Shown one piece after another: positions 32,837-41,025 of a DNA stretch of 64,000 nucleotides. The notes under the pieces are model-generated. The model was given only the letters and a program-made list of their open reading frames with translations. It ran no database searches and had not been told where the DNA came from. The translations under genes were made by a program, and so were the position numbers. The stretch lies in NCBI GenBank assembly GCA_021228405.1, contig JAJQRF010000004.1, positions 310,001-374,000 of the forward strand, read 5' to 3'. Each line of letters begins with the position of its first letter. Within the stretch, counting starts at the first letter, position 1. This DNA is from Pyrinomonadaceae bacterium. Its GTDB lineage: Bacteria; Acidobacteriota; Blastocatellia; Pyrinomonadales; Pyrinomonadaceae.

Positions 32837-34402
32837 ATGGCTAACAAAAATTTATTTCAAACCGTGAAAGGTCTTTTCACACCGAAAGCCGATACCGTCA
32901 ACGAAGCGGGCGGAAAAGCTTATAAACTTCTGCCGAAACACGCTCTGGCGCAATATGCGGCGACGGGTTGTTTCTCGAACACGTTCTACGCGGATGCGGG
33001 CGAACAGCTTGACAAAGTTCTCGAACTAACCCGCGAGCTCGATGCCGAATTCGTTGCGAAAACCGCCGTTTATGCGCGTGAAAAAGGCTATATGAAGGAT
33101 ATGCCTGCCTTTCTAGTCGCAATTCTTTCGACGAAGGATAAAGCTCTTTTCGAGAAAGTTTTCCCGCGTGTCATCGAAAACGGCAAGATGCTGAGAAACT
33201 TCGTGCAGATTATGCGTTCGGGCGCGGTCGGGCGAAAATCGCTCGGTTCACTGCCGAAACGTATGGTGCGCGAATGGTTTGAAACGCGCCGCGCCGAAAC
33301 CATTTTCAAACAGTCCATCGGTCAAACGCCTTCGTTCGCCGACATTCTGAAAATGGTTCACCCGAAACCGAAGGACGCTGAAAAAGAAGCTCTTTACGGT
33401 TATTTCATCGGGCGCGAGATCGATGCGGACAAGCTTCCCGAAATCGTCAAAGCCTTTGAGAAATTCAAAAACGGCGACACTCTGGAAGTTCCGAACGTTC
33501 CGTTCCAGATGCTGACGGCTCTGCCGATCTCGACCAAAGAATGGACGCAGATCGCGCGAAATGCGCCTTGGCAAATGACCCGTATGAATCTCAACACATT
33601 CCAGCGTCACGGAGTTTTGAAGGATGCCGGAATGGTTGAGATGATCGCGAATCGTCTGCGCGACCGCGAAGCGATCCGTAAGGCGAAGGTTTTTCCTTAT
33701 CAACTGCTTTCGGCTTACACGGCGGCTTCCGCAAACCGCGAGATTCCGCGTGAAATTACCGAAGCATTACAGGACGCAATGGAAATTGCGACCGAAAATG
33801 TTCCTGAAATCAAAGGTAAAGTTTACGTTTTGCCTGATATTTCGGGTTCGATGCACTCGGCAGTGACGGGTTATCGCAAAGGCGCAACGTCGGCGGTGCG
33901 CTGTATCGACGTGGCGGCTCTGGTCGCGGCGGCGATTCTTCGTAAAAATCCGACGGCGGAAGTGATTCCGTTCTCGGACAATATCGTGAAGGCTGACCTG
34001 AATCCGCGTGATTCGGTGATGACCAACGCGCAAAAGCTCGCAAGACTGCCTTCGGGCGGCACGAACTGTTCCGCGCCGCTGGTTTCTCTCAACGCCAAAA
34101 ACGCGGGCGGCGATCTGGTCATCTACGTTTCCGATAACGAATCGTGGATGGACAGCAAACGCACGTGGAACAGCGGAACCGAAACGATGAAACAATGGAA
34201 CGCGTTTGCGGCTCGTAACAAAGACGCGAAACTCGTCTGCATCGACATCCAGCCTTACGCTCACACCCAAGCCCAGGAACGCGCCGACATCCTGAACGTC
34301 GGCGGCTTCAGCGACCAGGTATTCTCACTGATCGCCGAATTCGCCAACGGCACGATGAACGCCAATCATTGGGTTGGTGAGATCGAAAAAGTGGAATTGT
34401 AA
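32837..34402 (+). CDS. rsr: Ro60 homologue (TROVE + vWA domain)
   Basis: 521 residues. An N-terminal TROVE/HEAT-repeat ring (about 1-330) binds the ends of misfolded RNA and the stem of Y RNA. The C-terminal von Willebrand A domain has the MIDAS motif DISGSMHS with GGTNCS and SDNES. In Salmonella and Deinococcus, Rsr works with Y RNA and exonucleases in RNA quality control and stress recovery. GGAGGAAAC precedes the ATG. Y-like RNAs stand both before and after this gene, and rtcB follows 2.6 kb later, after inserted elements. Confidence 0.95.
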   Translation: MANKNLFQTVKGLFTPKADTVNEAGGKAYKLLPKHALAQYAATGCFSNTFYADAGEQLDKVLELTRELDAEFVAKTAVYAREKGYMKDMPAFLVAILSTKDKALFEKVFPRVIENGKMLRNFVQIMRSGAVGRKSLGSLPKRMVREWFETRRAETIFKQSIGQTPSFADILKMVHPKPKDAEKEALYGYFIGREIDADKLPEIVKAFEKFKNGDTLEVPNVPFQMLTALPISTKEWTQIARNAPWQMTRMNLNTFQRHGVLKDAGMVEMIANRLRDREAIRKAKVFPYQLLSAYTAASANREIPREITEALQDAMEIATENVPEIKGKVYVLPDISGSMHSAVTGYRKGATSAVRCIDVAALVAAAILRKNPTAEVIPFSDNIVKADLNPRDSVMTNAQKLARLPSGGTNCSAPLVSLNAKNAGGDLVIYVSDNESWMDSKRTWNSGTETMKQWNAFAARNKDAKLVCIDIQPYAHTQAQERADILNVGGFSDQVFSLIAEFANGTMNANHWVGEIEKVEL

Positions 34403-34426
34403 AACGTGTGCTCTTGCGCGGAAAAC

Positions 34427-34649
34427 GTAGGGGCGGGTCTTGTGCGGAAAATGTAGGGGCAGGTCTTGTGCCGAGAATGTAGGGGCAGGTCTTGTGCCTG
34501 CCCAATCAGCCGAACGGCTGAAATATCGTTTGAATTTTGCGGCGTTTTATTTCCAACGGCATCTAAAACATCGTTTCTATTTTTGCGGTGTTTTATTTTT
34601 AATGAAATTTTCGCTTCGCTCATTGGGCAGGTACAAGACCTGCCCCTAC
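34427..34649. repeat. REP/BIME unit A
   Basis: Three direct copies of GTAGGGGC(A/G)GGTCTTGTGC (starting 34427, 34453, 34479). The last is followed by about 120 bp and an inverted copy GGGCAGGTACAAGACCTGCC (34625 onward). This flanks the RAYT gene's 3' side. Unit B (35207-35333) is its relative on the other side. Confidence 0.88.
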
Positions 34650-34652
34650 ATT

Positions 34653-35147
34653 TTAACTATAAAACTTCTCTAAATCCGGTTCGCCGTAATATTTCCAGTC
34701 CGTCCAAACTTTTACTAAATTTGCTTTGACGGGATTTTCGCGGATGTATTCAACGGTTTCGAGAAAGTCGATCTCATTTCTGATAATGTGGTCAAAAAAC
34801 TGTCTTTGCCACATTTTACCTTTGTAATATCTCCAAAATTCACGCGTCGAGAGGCTTTTGAAATCTCCGCAAATTCTGCCAAGCGTCATTTTCGATTCAC
34901 CGGTGCCGATCAACGCGTGAAAATGATCCGGCATAAAACAAAATGAATATAAATTGAATCGGTATTTTTTACGAAGATTTAGCAGAATTTCGACCGAGGC
35001 TTCGGTGATTCGCTTATCATCAAAGATTTTTTGACGATTTTCAGCAACAATGGTGACGAAATTTGAATGCGAGAGCGAATAATCAAAGCCTTTCAACCGA
35101 AGCGAATTTTTGCGGATATTCCAATCATCACATTTTTCGTCGGACAT
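34653..35147 (-). CDS. REP-associated tyrosine transposase (RAYT)
   Basis: 164 residues of the single-strand Y1 transposase family (IS200/IS605-like fold). The HUH metal motif is in FMPDHFHALIG, and the catalytic tyrosine lies in VEYIRENPVKANLV. Length and motifs match RAYTs, which act on REP palindromes. REP/BIME units stand on both sides (34427-34649 and 35207-35333), so the domesticated transposase and its target repeats form a unit inserted between rsr and the Uma2 gene. Confidence 0.92.
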   Translation of the reverse strand: MSDEKCDDWNIRKNSLRLKGFDYSLSHSNFVTIVAENRQKIFDDKRITEASVEILLNLRKKYRFNLYSFCFMPDHFHALIGTGESKMTLGRICGDFKSLSTREFWRYYKGKMWQRQFFDHIIRNEIDFLETVEYIRENPVKANLVKVWTDWKYYGEPDLEKFYS

Positions 35148-35206
35148 AGATTTTTTCTCATTGGGTAAAAATTAATATTAAAGAAACGATTTATCCACGA
35201 TTATAT

Positions 35207-35333
35207 GTAGGGGCAGGTCTTGTGCCTGCCCAATCAGCCGAACGGCTGAAATATCGTTTGAATTTTACGGTATTTTATTTTCAACGAAATTTTTCGCTAT
35301 CGCTCATTGGGTAGGCACAAGACCTGCCCCTAC
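35207..35333. repeat. REP/BIME unit B
   Basis: GTAGGGGCAGGTCTTGTGCC (35207 onward), about 80 bp nearly identical to the middle of unit A (AATCAGCCGAACGGCTGAAA...), and an inverted GACCTGCCCCTAC end (35321-35333). Confidence 0.88.
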
Positions 35334-35394
35334 GATTTTCTCACGAATTTTATTTATCGTTTTAACATAATTTTACTATCTTTCCAATATTTTT

Positions 35395-35506
35395 TGGCGA
35401 ATGCCGTCGGGATTACATGGCAATGACCTTTACGGTTTAGCGAGTTCAAATCTCGCCCGCTCCTTTTTGATCTTACGGAGCGGAAATCTCGGCAATTTTG
35501 TCGCCA
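35395..35506 (+). ncRNA. Y-RNA-like RNA, copy 5, with T-arm/acceptor minihelix
   Basis: Terminal stem TGGCGA (35395-35400) with TCGCCA (35501-35506). Inner stem GTCGGGAT with ATCTCGGC (8 bp with G-U). Inside: T arm GCGAG-TTCAAAT-CTCGC (35440-35456), directly joined to CCGCTCC (35457-35463), linker, GGAGCGG (35477-35483, perfect complement). That is an acceptor/T-arm minihelix with the acceptor ends joined by 13 nt. The D arm is missing. It ends 48 bp before the Uma2 start. Confidence 0.73.
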
Positions 35507-35554
35507 TTATTACTGCTTTTTTGTGTTAAAATCTTTGCTAAGGAACTAAATAAA

Positions 35555-36175
35555 ATGGACGCACAAATAACGCTTGAAAGCACGACGATCTATATGCCGC
35601 GTGCCGAATTTACTTTTTATTTCAGCAATCGAAAGAAACCGACCATTGCCGAGTTCGAGAAAATTTGCCGCAATAACCGCGATATGCAGATCGAAATGAG
35701 TAAAGAAGGAGAAATTTCCGTTATGCCGCCGGTTCACAGCGATACGAGCGAAAAAAATTCCGAAATTATTTATCAGCTAAAGGATTGGTCGAAAAAGGAT
35801 AAAAGCGGAAAAGTTTATGAATCTTCGGGCGGTTTCGTGTTGCCTAACGGCGCGGTTCGTGCGCCTGATGCTTGCTGGATTTTGAAGGAAAGACTTGACA
35901 GTTTGAGCGTGAAAGAACGGCAGGGATTTATGAATATTTGTCCCGATTTTGTGGTCGAACTGCGCTCTGCATCGGATTCACTGCCGAAATTAAAAGCCAA
36001 AATGTCGGAATATATCGAAAACGGTGCGAAACTCGGTTGGTTGATCGATTCGGGCAAAAATAAGGTTTACGTTTATCGTCAAAAAAAAGCGGTCGAAGTT
36101 CTGGAAAATCCGGCTTCCCTTTCCGGCGAAGATATTTTGAAAGGATTTGAACTGGACTTAAAAGAAATTCTTTAA
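35555..36175 (+). CDS. Uma2-family (DUF820) putative endonuclease
   Basis: 206 residues. The PD-(D/E)xK-like core shows APDACWI, then CPDFVVELRSASDSLPKLKAKMSEYIENGAKLGWLID, the Uma2 pattern. These small nuclease-fold proteins are common in cyanobacteria and some Acidobacteria, and their role is unresolved. Start at ATG 35555 is preferred (AAGGA upstream); the frame extends upstream into RNA copy 5 only by chance. Confidence 0.85.
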   Translation: MDAQITLESTTIYMPRAEFTFYFSNRKKPTIAEFEKICRNNRDMQIEMSKEGEISVMPPVHSDTSEKNSEIIYQLKDWSKKDKSGKVYESSGGFVLPNGAVRAPDACWILKERLDSLSVKERQGFMNICPDFVVELRSASDSLPKLKAKMSEYIENGAKLGWLIDSGKNKVYVYRQKKAVEVLENPASLSGEDILKGFELDLKEIL

Positions 36176-36204
36176 AACACTTTCTCCTAGAATACAATTA
36201 GAAA

Positions 36205-36300
36205 TTGGCGAATGCCGCCTCGGATTCGGTTCAGAGTCCCTTCTTTAGAAGGCTTTTCGCACAAGCTTTTGCCGCGTAAACGCGGGACTCTCAACGCTTA
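36205..36300 (+). ncRNA. Degenerate Y-RNA-like copy 6
   Basis: TTGGCGAATGCCG (36205-36217) is the family 5' signature, but no TTGTCGCC 3' partner follows. Instead AGAGTCCC and GGGACTCT enclose hairpins CCTTC-TTTA-GAAGG and CCGCG-TAAA-CGCGG. Probably a decayed or divergent copy. Confidence 0.4.
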
Positions 36301-36460
36301 AAAATTATTTATGAGATGTGTTCCAGTATTTTTAATTTTCAAATTCTAATTTGAAACACAATTTTAAGCAAAAAATTTTCCCTGAACATTAAACCCGCAA
36401 TAAAAATTGCGCCCGCGAACCGGCGCAATTTCAAGATAAATCCCATACGGAACACGTTCG

Positions 36461-36788
36461 AGCGCAAACTCTCTTAAACGCAAACTCTGAATTTACGTTC
36501 GCACTCTCTGAACCGGCGTGCGCCAACCTTGAATTGGTGTCTGCCAAGTTTGAATTGAAACCTGCAAAGTTTGAACTGTCACCTGCCAAGTTTGAATTAG
36601 CGACTGCACACTCTGAACTGTCACCTGCAAAGTTTGAACTGACACCTGCACATTCTGAACTGTCACCTGCACATTTTGAACTGTCACCTGCAAAGTTTGA
36701 ATTGGAGTCTGCAAAGTTTGAATTGGCGACTGCACACTCTGAATTGGCGACTGCACACTCTGAATTGGCGACTGCACATTCAGATTTT
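36461..36788. repeat. Degenerate 21-bp tandem repeat (about 14 units)
   Basis: Units such as CCTGCAAAGTTTGAACTGTCA and ACTGCACACTCTGAATTGGCG repeat with 21-bp spacing from about 36490 on, with weaker units to 36461. Both strands are open for much of this length, as expected from an in-frame 21-bp unit, so the long ORFs here (heptads AHSEL/KFEL or VQSPIQ) are probably artefacts. Confidence 0.9.
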
Positions 36789-36850
36789 TGATCGCAAACG
36801 TCTTTTTTAACCGCCGAAACCCCCTGTTCGGCATCGAATAACTTTAACTT

Positions 36851-36921
36851 CGGGCGAATGCCGGAATGACTACATTTCTTTAGGGAAGAAAACCGTCCGT
36901 CATTTCATAAATTGTCGCCCT
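36851..36921 (+). ncRNA. Y-RNA-like RNA, copy 7 (compact)
   Basis: Terminal stem GGGCGA (36852-36857) with TCGCCC (36915-36920). Inner stem GGAATGAC (36863-36870) with GTCATTTC (36899-36906). The last pair against copy 1 changes from A-T to G-C while keeping pairing. Loop motif ACTACAT present. It lies 112 bp before the rtcB start. Confidence 0.72.
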
Positions 36922-36924
36922 TTT

Positions 36925-37022
36925 CATTTATCATTTATCATTTACCATTTATCATTGAGCGTTTATCTGTCGAAATTCACTTCCAACATTTCGATAAATG
37001 ATGAACGGTAAATGATAAATGT
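36925..37022. repeat. CATTTATCATTTA word snapback before rtcB
   Basis: CATTTATCATTTATCATTTACC words face AAATGATGAACGGTAAATGATAAATG just upstream of rtcB. A shorter example lies before Y-like copy 4 (about 32555-32610). Confidence 0.6.
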
Positions 37023-37032
37023 AAGGAGAAAT

Positions 37033-38211
37033 ATGCCATACAACAAACTAAATATTTCGGGCGCAAAGGCGGATGTGCTGGCTTGGGTGCATCACGACCT
37101 GTCGCTCGACGAACAAAATATGCTGCGCAACGTTTCGCGTCTGCCGTGTCTTTTTAAACACGTCGCGCTGATGCCCGACGCTCACCTGGGAATCGGTTCG
37201 ATGGTCGGCTCGGTCGTCGCGACGAAGGAAGCCGTCATCCCCGCCACCGTCGGCGTTGACATCGGCTGCGGAATGGCGGCGATCAAAACGCCTTTCAAGA
37301 GCGGTATTCTTGACGGAAAACTAAAAGAACTCCGTCACGAGATCGAACGCGCCATTCCCGTCGGCTTCAATGCCCACAAAGAAACCGATTGGCACGCATC
37401 GCGCTGGAAGGGTTGGGAAACTTTTGAAGACCTACACGACAAAGTGCAAGACCGCAAGGTTAAAGCAATGCGTCAGATGGGAAGTCTCGGCGGCGGCAAC
37501 CACTTCATCGAAGTCTGCCTCGACACCGAAGACAATGTCTGGCTGATGCTTCATTCCGGTTCGCGCAACATCGGAAAGGAAATCGCCGAACGTCACATTG
37601 CAACGGCGAAAACGCTTCACCGGCTGAACGAGCTGCCCGATCCGAATCTCGCTTATTTTATTCAGGGAACCGACGAGTTCAAGAATTACTGGCGCGATCT
37701 GGAATGGGCGCAAAGTTACGCGATGATGAATCGTCAAGTGATGATGAAACGCTTGCTGAAATCGTTCAACCGAATGTTCAACAAGCAGAAGGAATTTCGT
37801 CCCGAGATCGAGGTCAACTGTCACCACAACTACGTGGCACTCGAACAACATTTCGGCGAAGAAGTTTTCGTCACCCGCAAAGGTGCGATCAACGCCGAAC
37901 AGGGACGCTACGGAATCATTCCCGGTTCGATGGGCGCGAAATCGTTCATCATCAAAGGGCTCGGAAATCCTGAAAGCTACAATTCCTGCTCACACGGCGC
38001 AGGAAGAAAGATGTCGCGCACGGCGGCAAAAAAACGCTTTACGCGCGAAGACCTCGAACGTATGACCAAAGGCGTTGAATGCCGCAAAGACGCAGGCGTG
38101 ATCGACGAAATTCCCGGCGCATACAAAGACATCGATCAGGTGATGAGAAACCAATCCGATCTGGTCGAAATCGTCGCGGAACTGAAGCAGGTCGTTTGCG
38201 TGAAAGGATAA
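37033..38211 (+). CDS. rtcB: RNA-splicing ligase RtcB
   Basis: 392 residues. RtcB joins 2',3'-cyclic phosphate or 3'-phosphate ends to 5'-OH ends with GTP and Mn. Motifs: VGVDIGCGMAA (metal Cys), GGGNHFIEV, LMLHSGSRNIG, CHHNYV and NSCSHGAGRKMSR (guanylylated His). Start at ATG 37033, after AAGGAG; an upstream ATG at 37012 lies in the word repeat. Length suits the shorter bacterial RtcB type. Together with rsr and the Y-like RNAs it parallels the Salmonella rsr-Y RNA-rtcBA repair operon, but no rtcA or rtcR is in the window. Confidence 0.95.
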   Translation: MPYNKLNISGAKADVLAWVHHDLSLDEQNMLRNVSRLPCLFKHVALMPDAHLGIGSMVGSVVATKEAVIPATVGVDIGCGMAAIKTPFKSGILDGKLKELRHEIERAIPVGFNAHKETDWHASRWKGWETFEDLHDKVQDRKVKAMRQMGSLGGGNHFIEVCLDTEDNVWLMLHSGSRNIGKEIAERHIATAKTLHRLNELPDPNLAYFIQGTDEFKNYWRDLEWAQSYAMMNRQVMMKRLLKSFNRMFNKQKEFRPEIEVNCHHNYVALEQHFGEEVFVTRKGAINAEQGRYGIIPGSMGAKSFIIKGLGNPESYNSCSHGAGRKMSRTAAKKRFTREDLERMTKGVECRKDAGVIDEIPGAYKDIDQVMRNQSDLVEIVAELKQVVCVKG

Positions 38212-38215
38212 AAAA

Positions 38216-38405
38216 GTTGACAGATAGTTGACAGAGTTACAGATAGTTGCAGATAGTTGACAGAAAGTTGACAGAGTTACAGAAAGTTGACAGAGTTACA
38301 GAAAGTTGACAGATAGTAATGGGATTTTTCTTCTAACTATCAATTAACTTCCTGCAAACTATCTGTAACTTTCTGTCAACTATCTGCAACTTTCTGTCAA
38401 CTTTT
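38216..38405. repeat. GTTGACAG word snapback after rtcB
   Basis: The left arm repeats ACAGATAGTTGACAGAGTTAC words (38216-38320) and the right arm the complements (CTATCTGTAACTTTCTGTC, about 38355-38405). It forms a long hairpin between rtcB and the tRNA-Gly. Confidence 0.75.
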
Positions 38406-38408
38406 TAA

Positions 38409-38480
38409 GCATCGTTAGTCCAGCGGTTAAGATTTCGGCTTGCCATGCCGAAGACAGCGGTTCGAGTCCCCTACGATGCT
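38409..38480 (+). tRNA. tRNA-Gly (GCC)
   Basis: 72 nt, acceptor GCATCGT/ACGATGC (the same as the island's first tRNA), anticodon loop TTGCCAT. The T stem AGCGG/CCCCT has a C-C mismatch. Discriminator T. Last RNA gene of the island. Confidence 0.8.
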
Positions 38481-38489
38481 TCAATATTT

Positions 38490-38741
38490 TATTCTTTTGT
38501 ATTTTTTATCCTCTGATTTTATCTTTATTAAGTCGATTCAGACCTTTATAAACTCAAATTTCACCTTTATAGAGTCAATTTTGATGGATATAAACACAAA
38601 TCCGACCAATATAAAGTCTTTTTCGATGGATATATTGGTAATTTTGACCAATATATCCATCTTTAAGACGAATATAACCATCTGCGAAACCAATATATTG
38701 GTAATTTTCGTCTTTATATTGGTCTCGAAGATGAATATTTA
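38490..38741. repeat. Degenerate 21-bp tandem repeat (about 11 units, AT-rich)
   Basis: Units such as AATATATCCATCTTTAAGACG and GATATATTGGTAATTTTGACC repeat at 21-bp spacing from just after the tRNA-Gly. The 100-codon plus-strand ORF here only mirrors the repeat (heptads with N-I-x-x-x). No similarity to the array at 36.5 kb except period. Confidence 0.85.
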
Positions 38742-38828
38742 ACCGAAATTTTCGATTCTCGCGGACGGAAAAGGTTTTGCCATTCCGGTTCTTGGCAAGT
38801 CTCGTGTGCCGTGCCGTCTGCCGGAAAG

Positions 38829-38860
38829 GGCGGATTCGATGCAAATAATCCGCCTTTTTT
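38829..38860. terminator. Terminator closing the RNA island
   Basis: GGCGGATT/AATCCGCC hairpin followed by six T on the plus strand, between the island and the convergent TPR gene. Confidence 0.75.
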
Positions 38861-38872
38861 ATATTTCTCTTT

Positions 38873-40741
38873 TTAATAAAAGATCGAAGTCGGGAAACTT
38901 TCGTCCCAATCTTCCAAAATTGCTTTTGAAGAATCGTCCAAAATGCTGTCGTATTTTTGAAGATATTCCTGAATTATCCGATGTGCTTCGTCCAAACAAG
39001 ACTGGGCGCGGTTCATCGTGCCTTTGTAGAATTGCACCGAATTGACGTTGCCGTTTTTGCGGTCTGATTCTTGAGCACGGCGAAGCTTGGCAGCGGCATT
39101 GGCATAATTTGCGTCTAACTCCTTCAAACGCGCGATCAATGCGTCAAAATCAGTCAAGGCTTGTCCGACGAGTTTGGTATTTACGGGTTTTGAAGTTTTT
39201 CTCTGCCCGCCCGACAAATTTCCTTCACGCGCCAGATTCGCCTGAACCTGACGTTGCCATTCGGCGTTTTCGGCTTCCCATTTTGCCTTCCATTCGGCTT
39301 GCTGTTTGTTGTAGGCGGGCATCGCGGCGGCGACTTCGGCGCGCTTTTCCCTCAAACCCGGATATTTCGGGTTGAGCTTGTCGAGTTCGGCAAGCGTTTC
39401 CATCGCAATATCGGGACGTTTTTCGAGCAAAGTGACGGTTGCATAACCGAACAGAGCGCGTTCGCGGCATTCTCCCGCCGAATGTTGCAACGCACTGCGA
39501 AACCTGTTTTCGGCTTCGACGTAATTTTGCAGTTTTAGATAAGCGTCGCCTTGTGCCGCACTTTCAAAACATCTTCCCAACCAGCGAAAACCGCCGGTCA
39601 GATGACTTTTATAAATGCTGTCGAATTTTACGATCGCTTCTTCATAACGATTTTGATCGATAAGCAAAACCGCTTGCAAAATAACGTAATCGTCATTTTT
39701 CGGTTCAAGATACAGAGCCTTACCGATGTTCGTCATTGCCAAATCGATTTCGCCGATTTCGCGGTAAAGCAGAGATTTTTCCAGAAACAAAACTCCTGAT
39801 TTCGGTTGAAGTTTTTCGGCTTCGGCGTAATCTTTCAACGCAAGATCGTAATTTTTCTTTGTCCGTCTTGCAGTCCCGCGATTCATAAATGCCTGAAAAT
39901 TTTTCGGATTGAGCGAAGCGGCTTTGTCGAAATCGGCAATCGCTTCGTCATAATCGCCGAGGATGTATTTCAAACGTCCGCGATTGTTGTATGAATCAGA
40001 AGTTTTCGGGTTGATCTCGATGGCTTTATTAAAATCGGCGAGCGCAGTATTTACATCTTTGATAATAATTTCGTTGAGATTTTCCCTGCCCGGATTTGTC
40101 GCGTAGCGGTCAAGCTCGGCAAGGCTTTGCGTTCCTCTGCCGAAATAACCGAATTCGTTATTCGGTTCAAGCCGAATCAACGCCTCGAACGCCTCACGGC
40201 AACGGGTTACGGTTTGCAGACACCAAACGCCGATCGATTGATAGATCGGCGAAAAATTCGGATCGAGTTCCTTCGCCTTCAAATAATCATAAAGGATCGG
40301 GTCTTTCGGAGCATTCAGGCGAATATTTGCCCGCAGACGATTGCCGTAAGCCTTGACGAATTTCGGATCGATCGAAATCGCCTCCGAATAATCGGCAACT
40401 GCGCCCGCGTAATCTTTTTTGTTGTATTTAACGAGTCCGCGCACGTTTAACGCGATGACATTTTTCGGATCGATGCTAAGAATTTTCTCCGCGTCGGCAA
40501 AGGCTTCCGCATCTTTTCCGATCAAAATATGCACACGCGCGCGTTGCGTCAAACCCTCGGCGTTCGAGGGTTCTTTACCGAGCAGAATGTTTAAATCCTT
40601 GAGCGCGGATTCGTAATCGCCTTTATCGAACGCGGCTTGCACCTGCTTCAATAAAACGTCTGCCGTCTGCGCGTGAATGACGGAAAAACAACAAAACATC
40701 ACTGCAAAAACAATCGTTAGTGAAAAAATTTTAGCTTTCAT
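38873..40741 (-). CDS. Secreted or periplasmic TPR-repeat protein
   Basis: 622 residues. The N-terminus is a signal peptide ending near VIHAQ. About ten TPR units run from 28 to 450 (for example GDYDEAIADFDKAASLNPKN, KKNYDLALKDYAEAEKLQPK). A charged helical C-terminal region (about 460-600) follows. It is likely a scaffold in the cell envelope; no enzymatic domain is seen. Its 3' end converges with the RNA island terminator. Confidence 0.85.
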   Translation of the reverse strand: MKAKIFSLTIVFAVMFCCFSVIHAQTADVLLKQVQAAFDKGDYESALKDLNILLGKEPSNAEGLTQRARVHILIGKDAEAFADAEKILSIDPKNVIALNVRGLVKYNKKDYAGAVADYSEAISIDPKFVKAYGNRLRANIRLNAPKDPILYDYLKAKELDPNFSPIYQSIGVWCLQTVTRCREAFEALIRLEPNNEFGYFGRGTQSLAELDRYATNPGRENLNEIIIKDVNTALADFNKAIEINPKTSDSYNNRGRLKYILGDYDEAIADFDKAASLNPKNFQAFMNRGTARRTKKNYDLALKDYAEAEKLQPKSGVLFLEKSLLYREIGEIDLAMTNIGKALYLEPKNDDYVILQAVLLIDQNRYEEAIVKFDSIYKSHLTGGFRWLGRCFESAAQGDAYLKLQNYVEAENRFRSALQHSAGECRERALFGYATVTLLEKRPDIAMETLAELDKLNPKYPGLREKRAEVAAAMPAYNKQQAEWKAKWEAENAEWQRQVQANLAREGNLSGGQRKTSKPVNTKLVGQALTDFDALIARLKELDANYANAAAKLRRAQESDRKNGNVNSVQFYKGTMNRAQSCLDEAHRIIQEYLQKYDSILDDSSKAILEDWDESFPTSIFY

Positions 40742-40975
40742 AGGGTGTAAAAATAAAATCCGGAAAATTAATGCCGAAAAACCTCTTGATTAATAACGCA
40801 GTATTCACCAAATAATAAGGTCAATCGGCTGTCATAATTCTTGTTTTTTTTCTTGGAGTTCAATTCGTGTCGATTTTAGCGCATACCGTAAAAAATTGTC
40901 CAAGTGCTTCGGATTCAACTTTGACGGGTTGAATCGTCCCGATCAGTAATAATTTTTCAGATTTCAAAATAAAAA

Positions 40976-41004
40976 GAAAGGCAAAGTTGCCGCTTTGCCC
41001 TTCT
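40976..41004 (-). terminator. Terminator after the DUF11-like secreted protein gene
   Basis: GAAAGGCAAAG faces CTTTGCCCTTC with a six-base loop, beside A- and T-rich tracts and immediately downstream (minus strand) of the stop at 41026. Confidence 0.75.
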
Positions 41005-41025
41005 TCTTTTTGAGTTTGCTTTTCC

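Noticed and set aside
35498-35554. Upstream extension of the Uma2 gene
   Set aside because: It would start inside the 3' end of Y-like copy 5; the ATG at 35555 has a better ribosome site.
36205-36300. Counting copy 6 as a full Y-like RNA
   Set aside because: The 5' signature is present but the closing TTGTCGCC is missing, so it was listed only as a degenerate copy.
36461-36788. Possible CRISPR array or iteron origin
   Set aside because: Contiguous degenerate units without spacers, and no replication initiator gene nearby.
36493-36834. Long ORFs on both strands with heptad repeats (AHSEL/KFEL or VQSPIQ)
   Set aside because: They only mirror a 21-bp tandem repeat, which is open in the same way on both strands. 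There is no ribosome site, and the minus-strand start abuts Y-like copy 7.
38440-38742. 100-codon ORF starting within the tRNA-Gly
   Set aside because: It overlaps the tRNA and the AT-rich 21-bp array; composition and start are not those of a gene.
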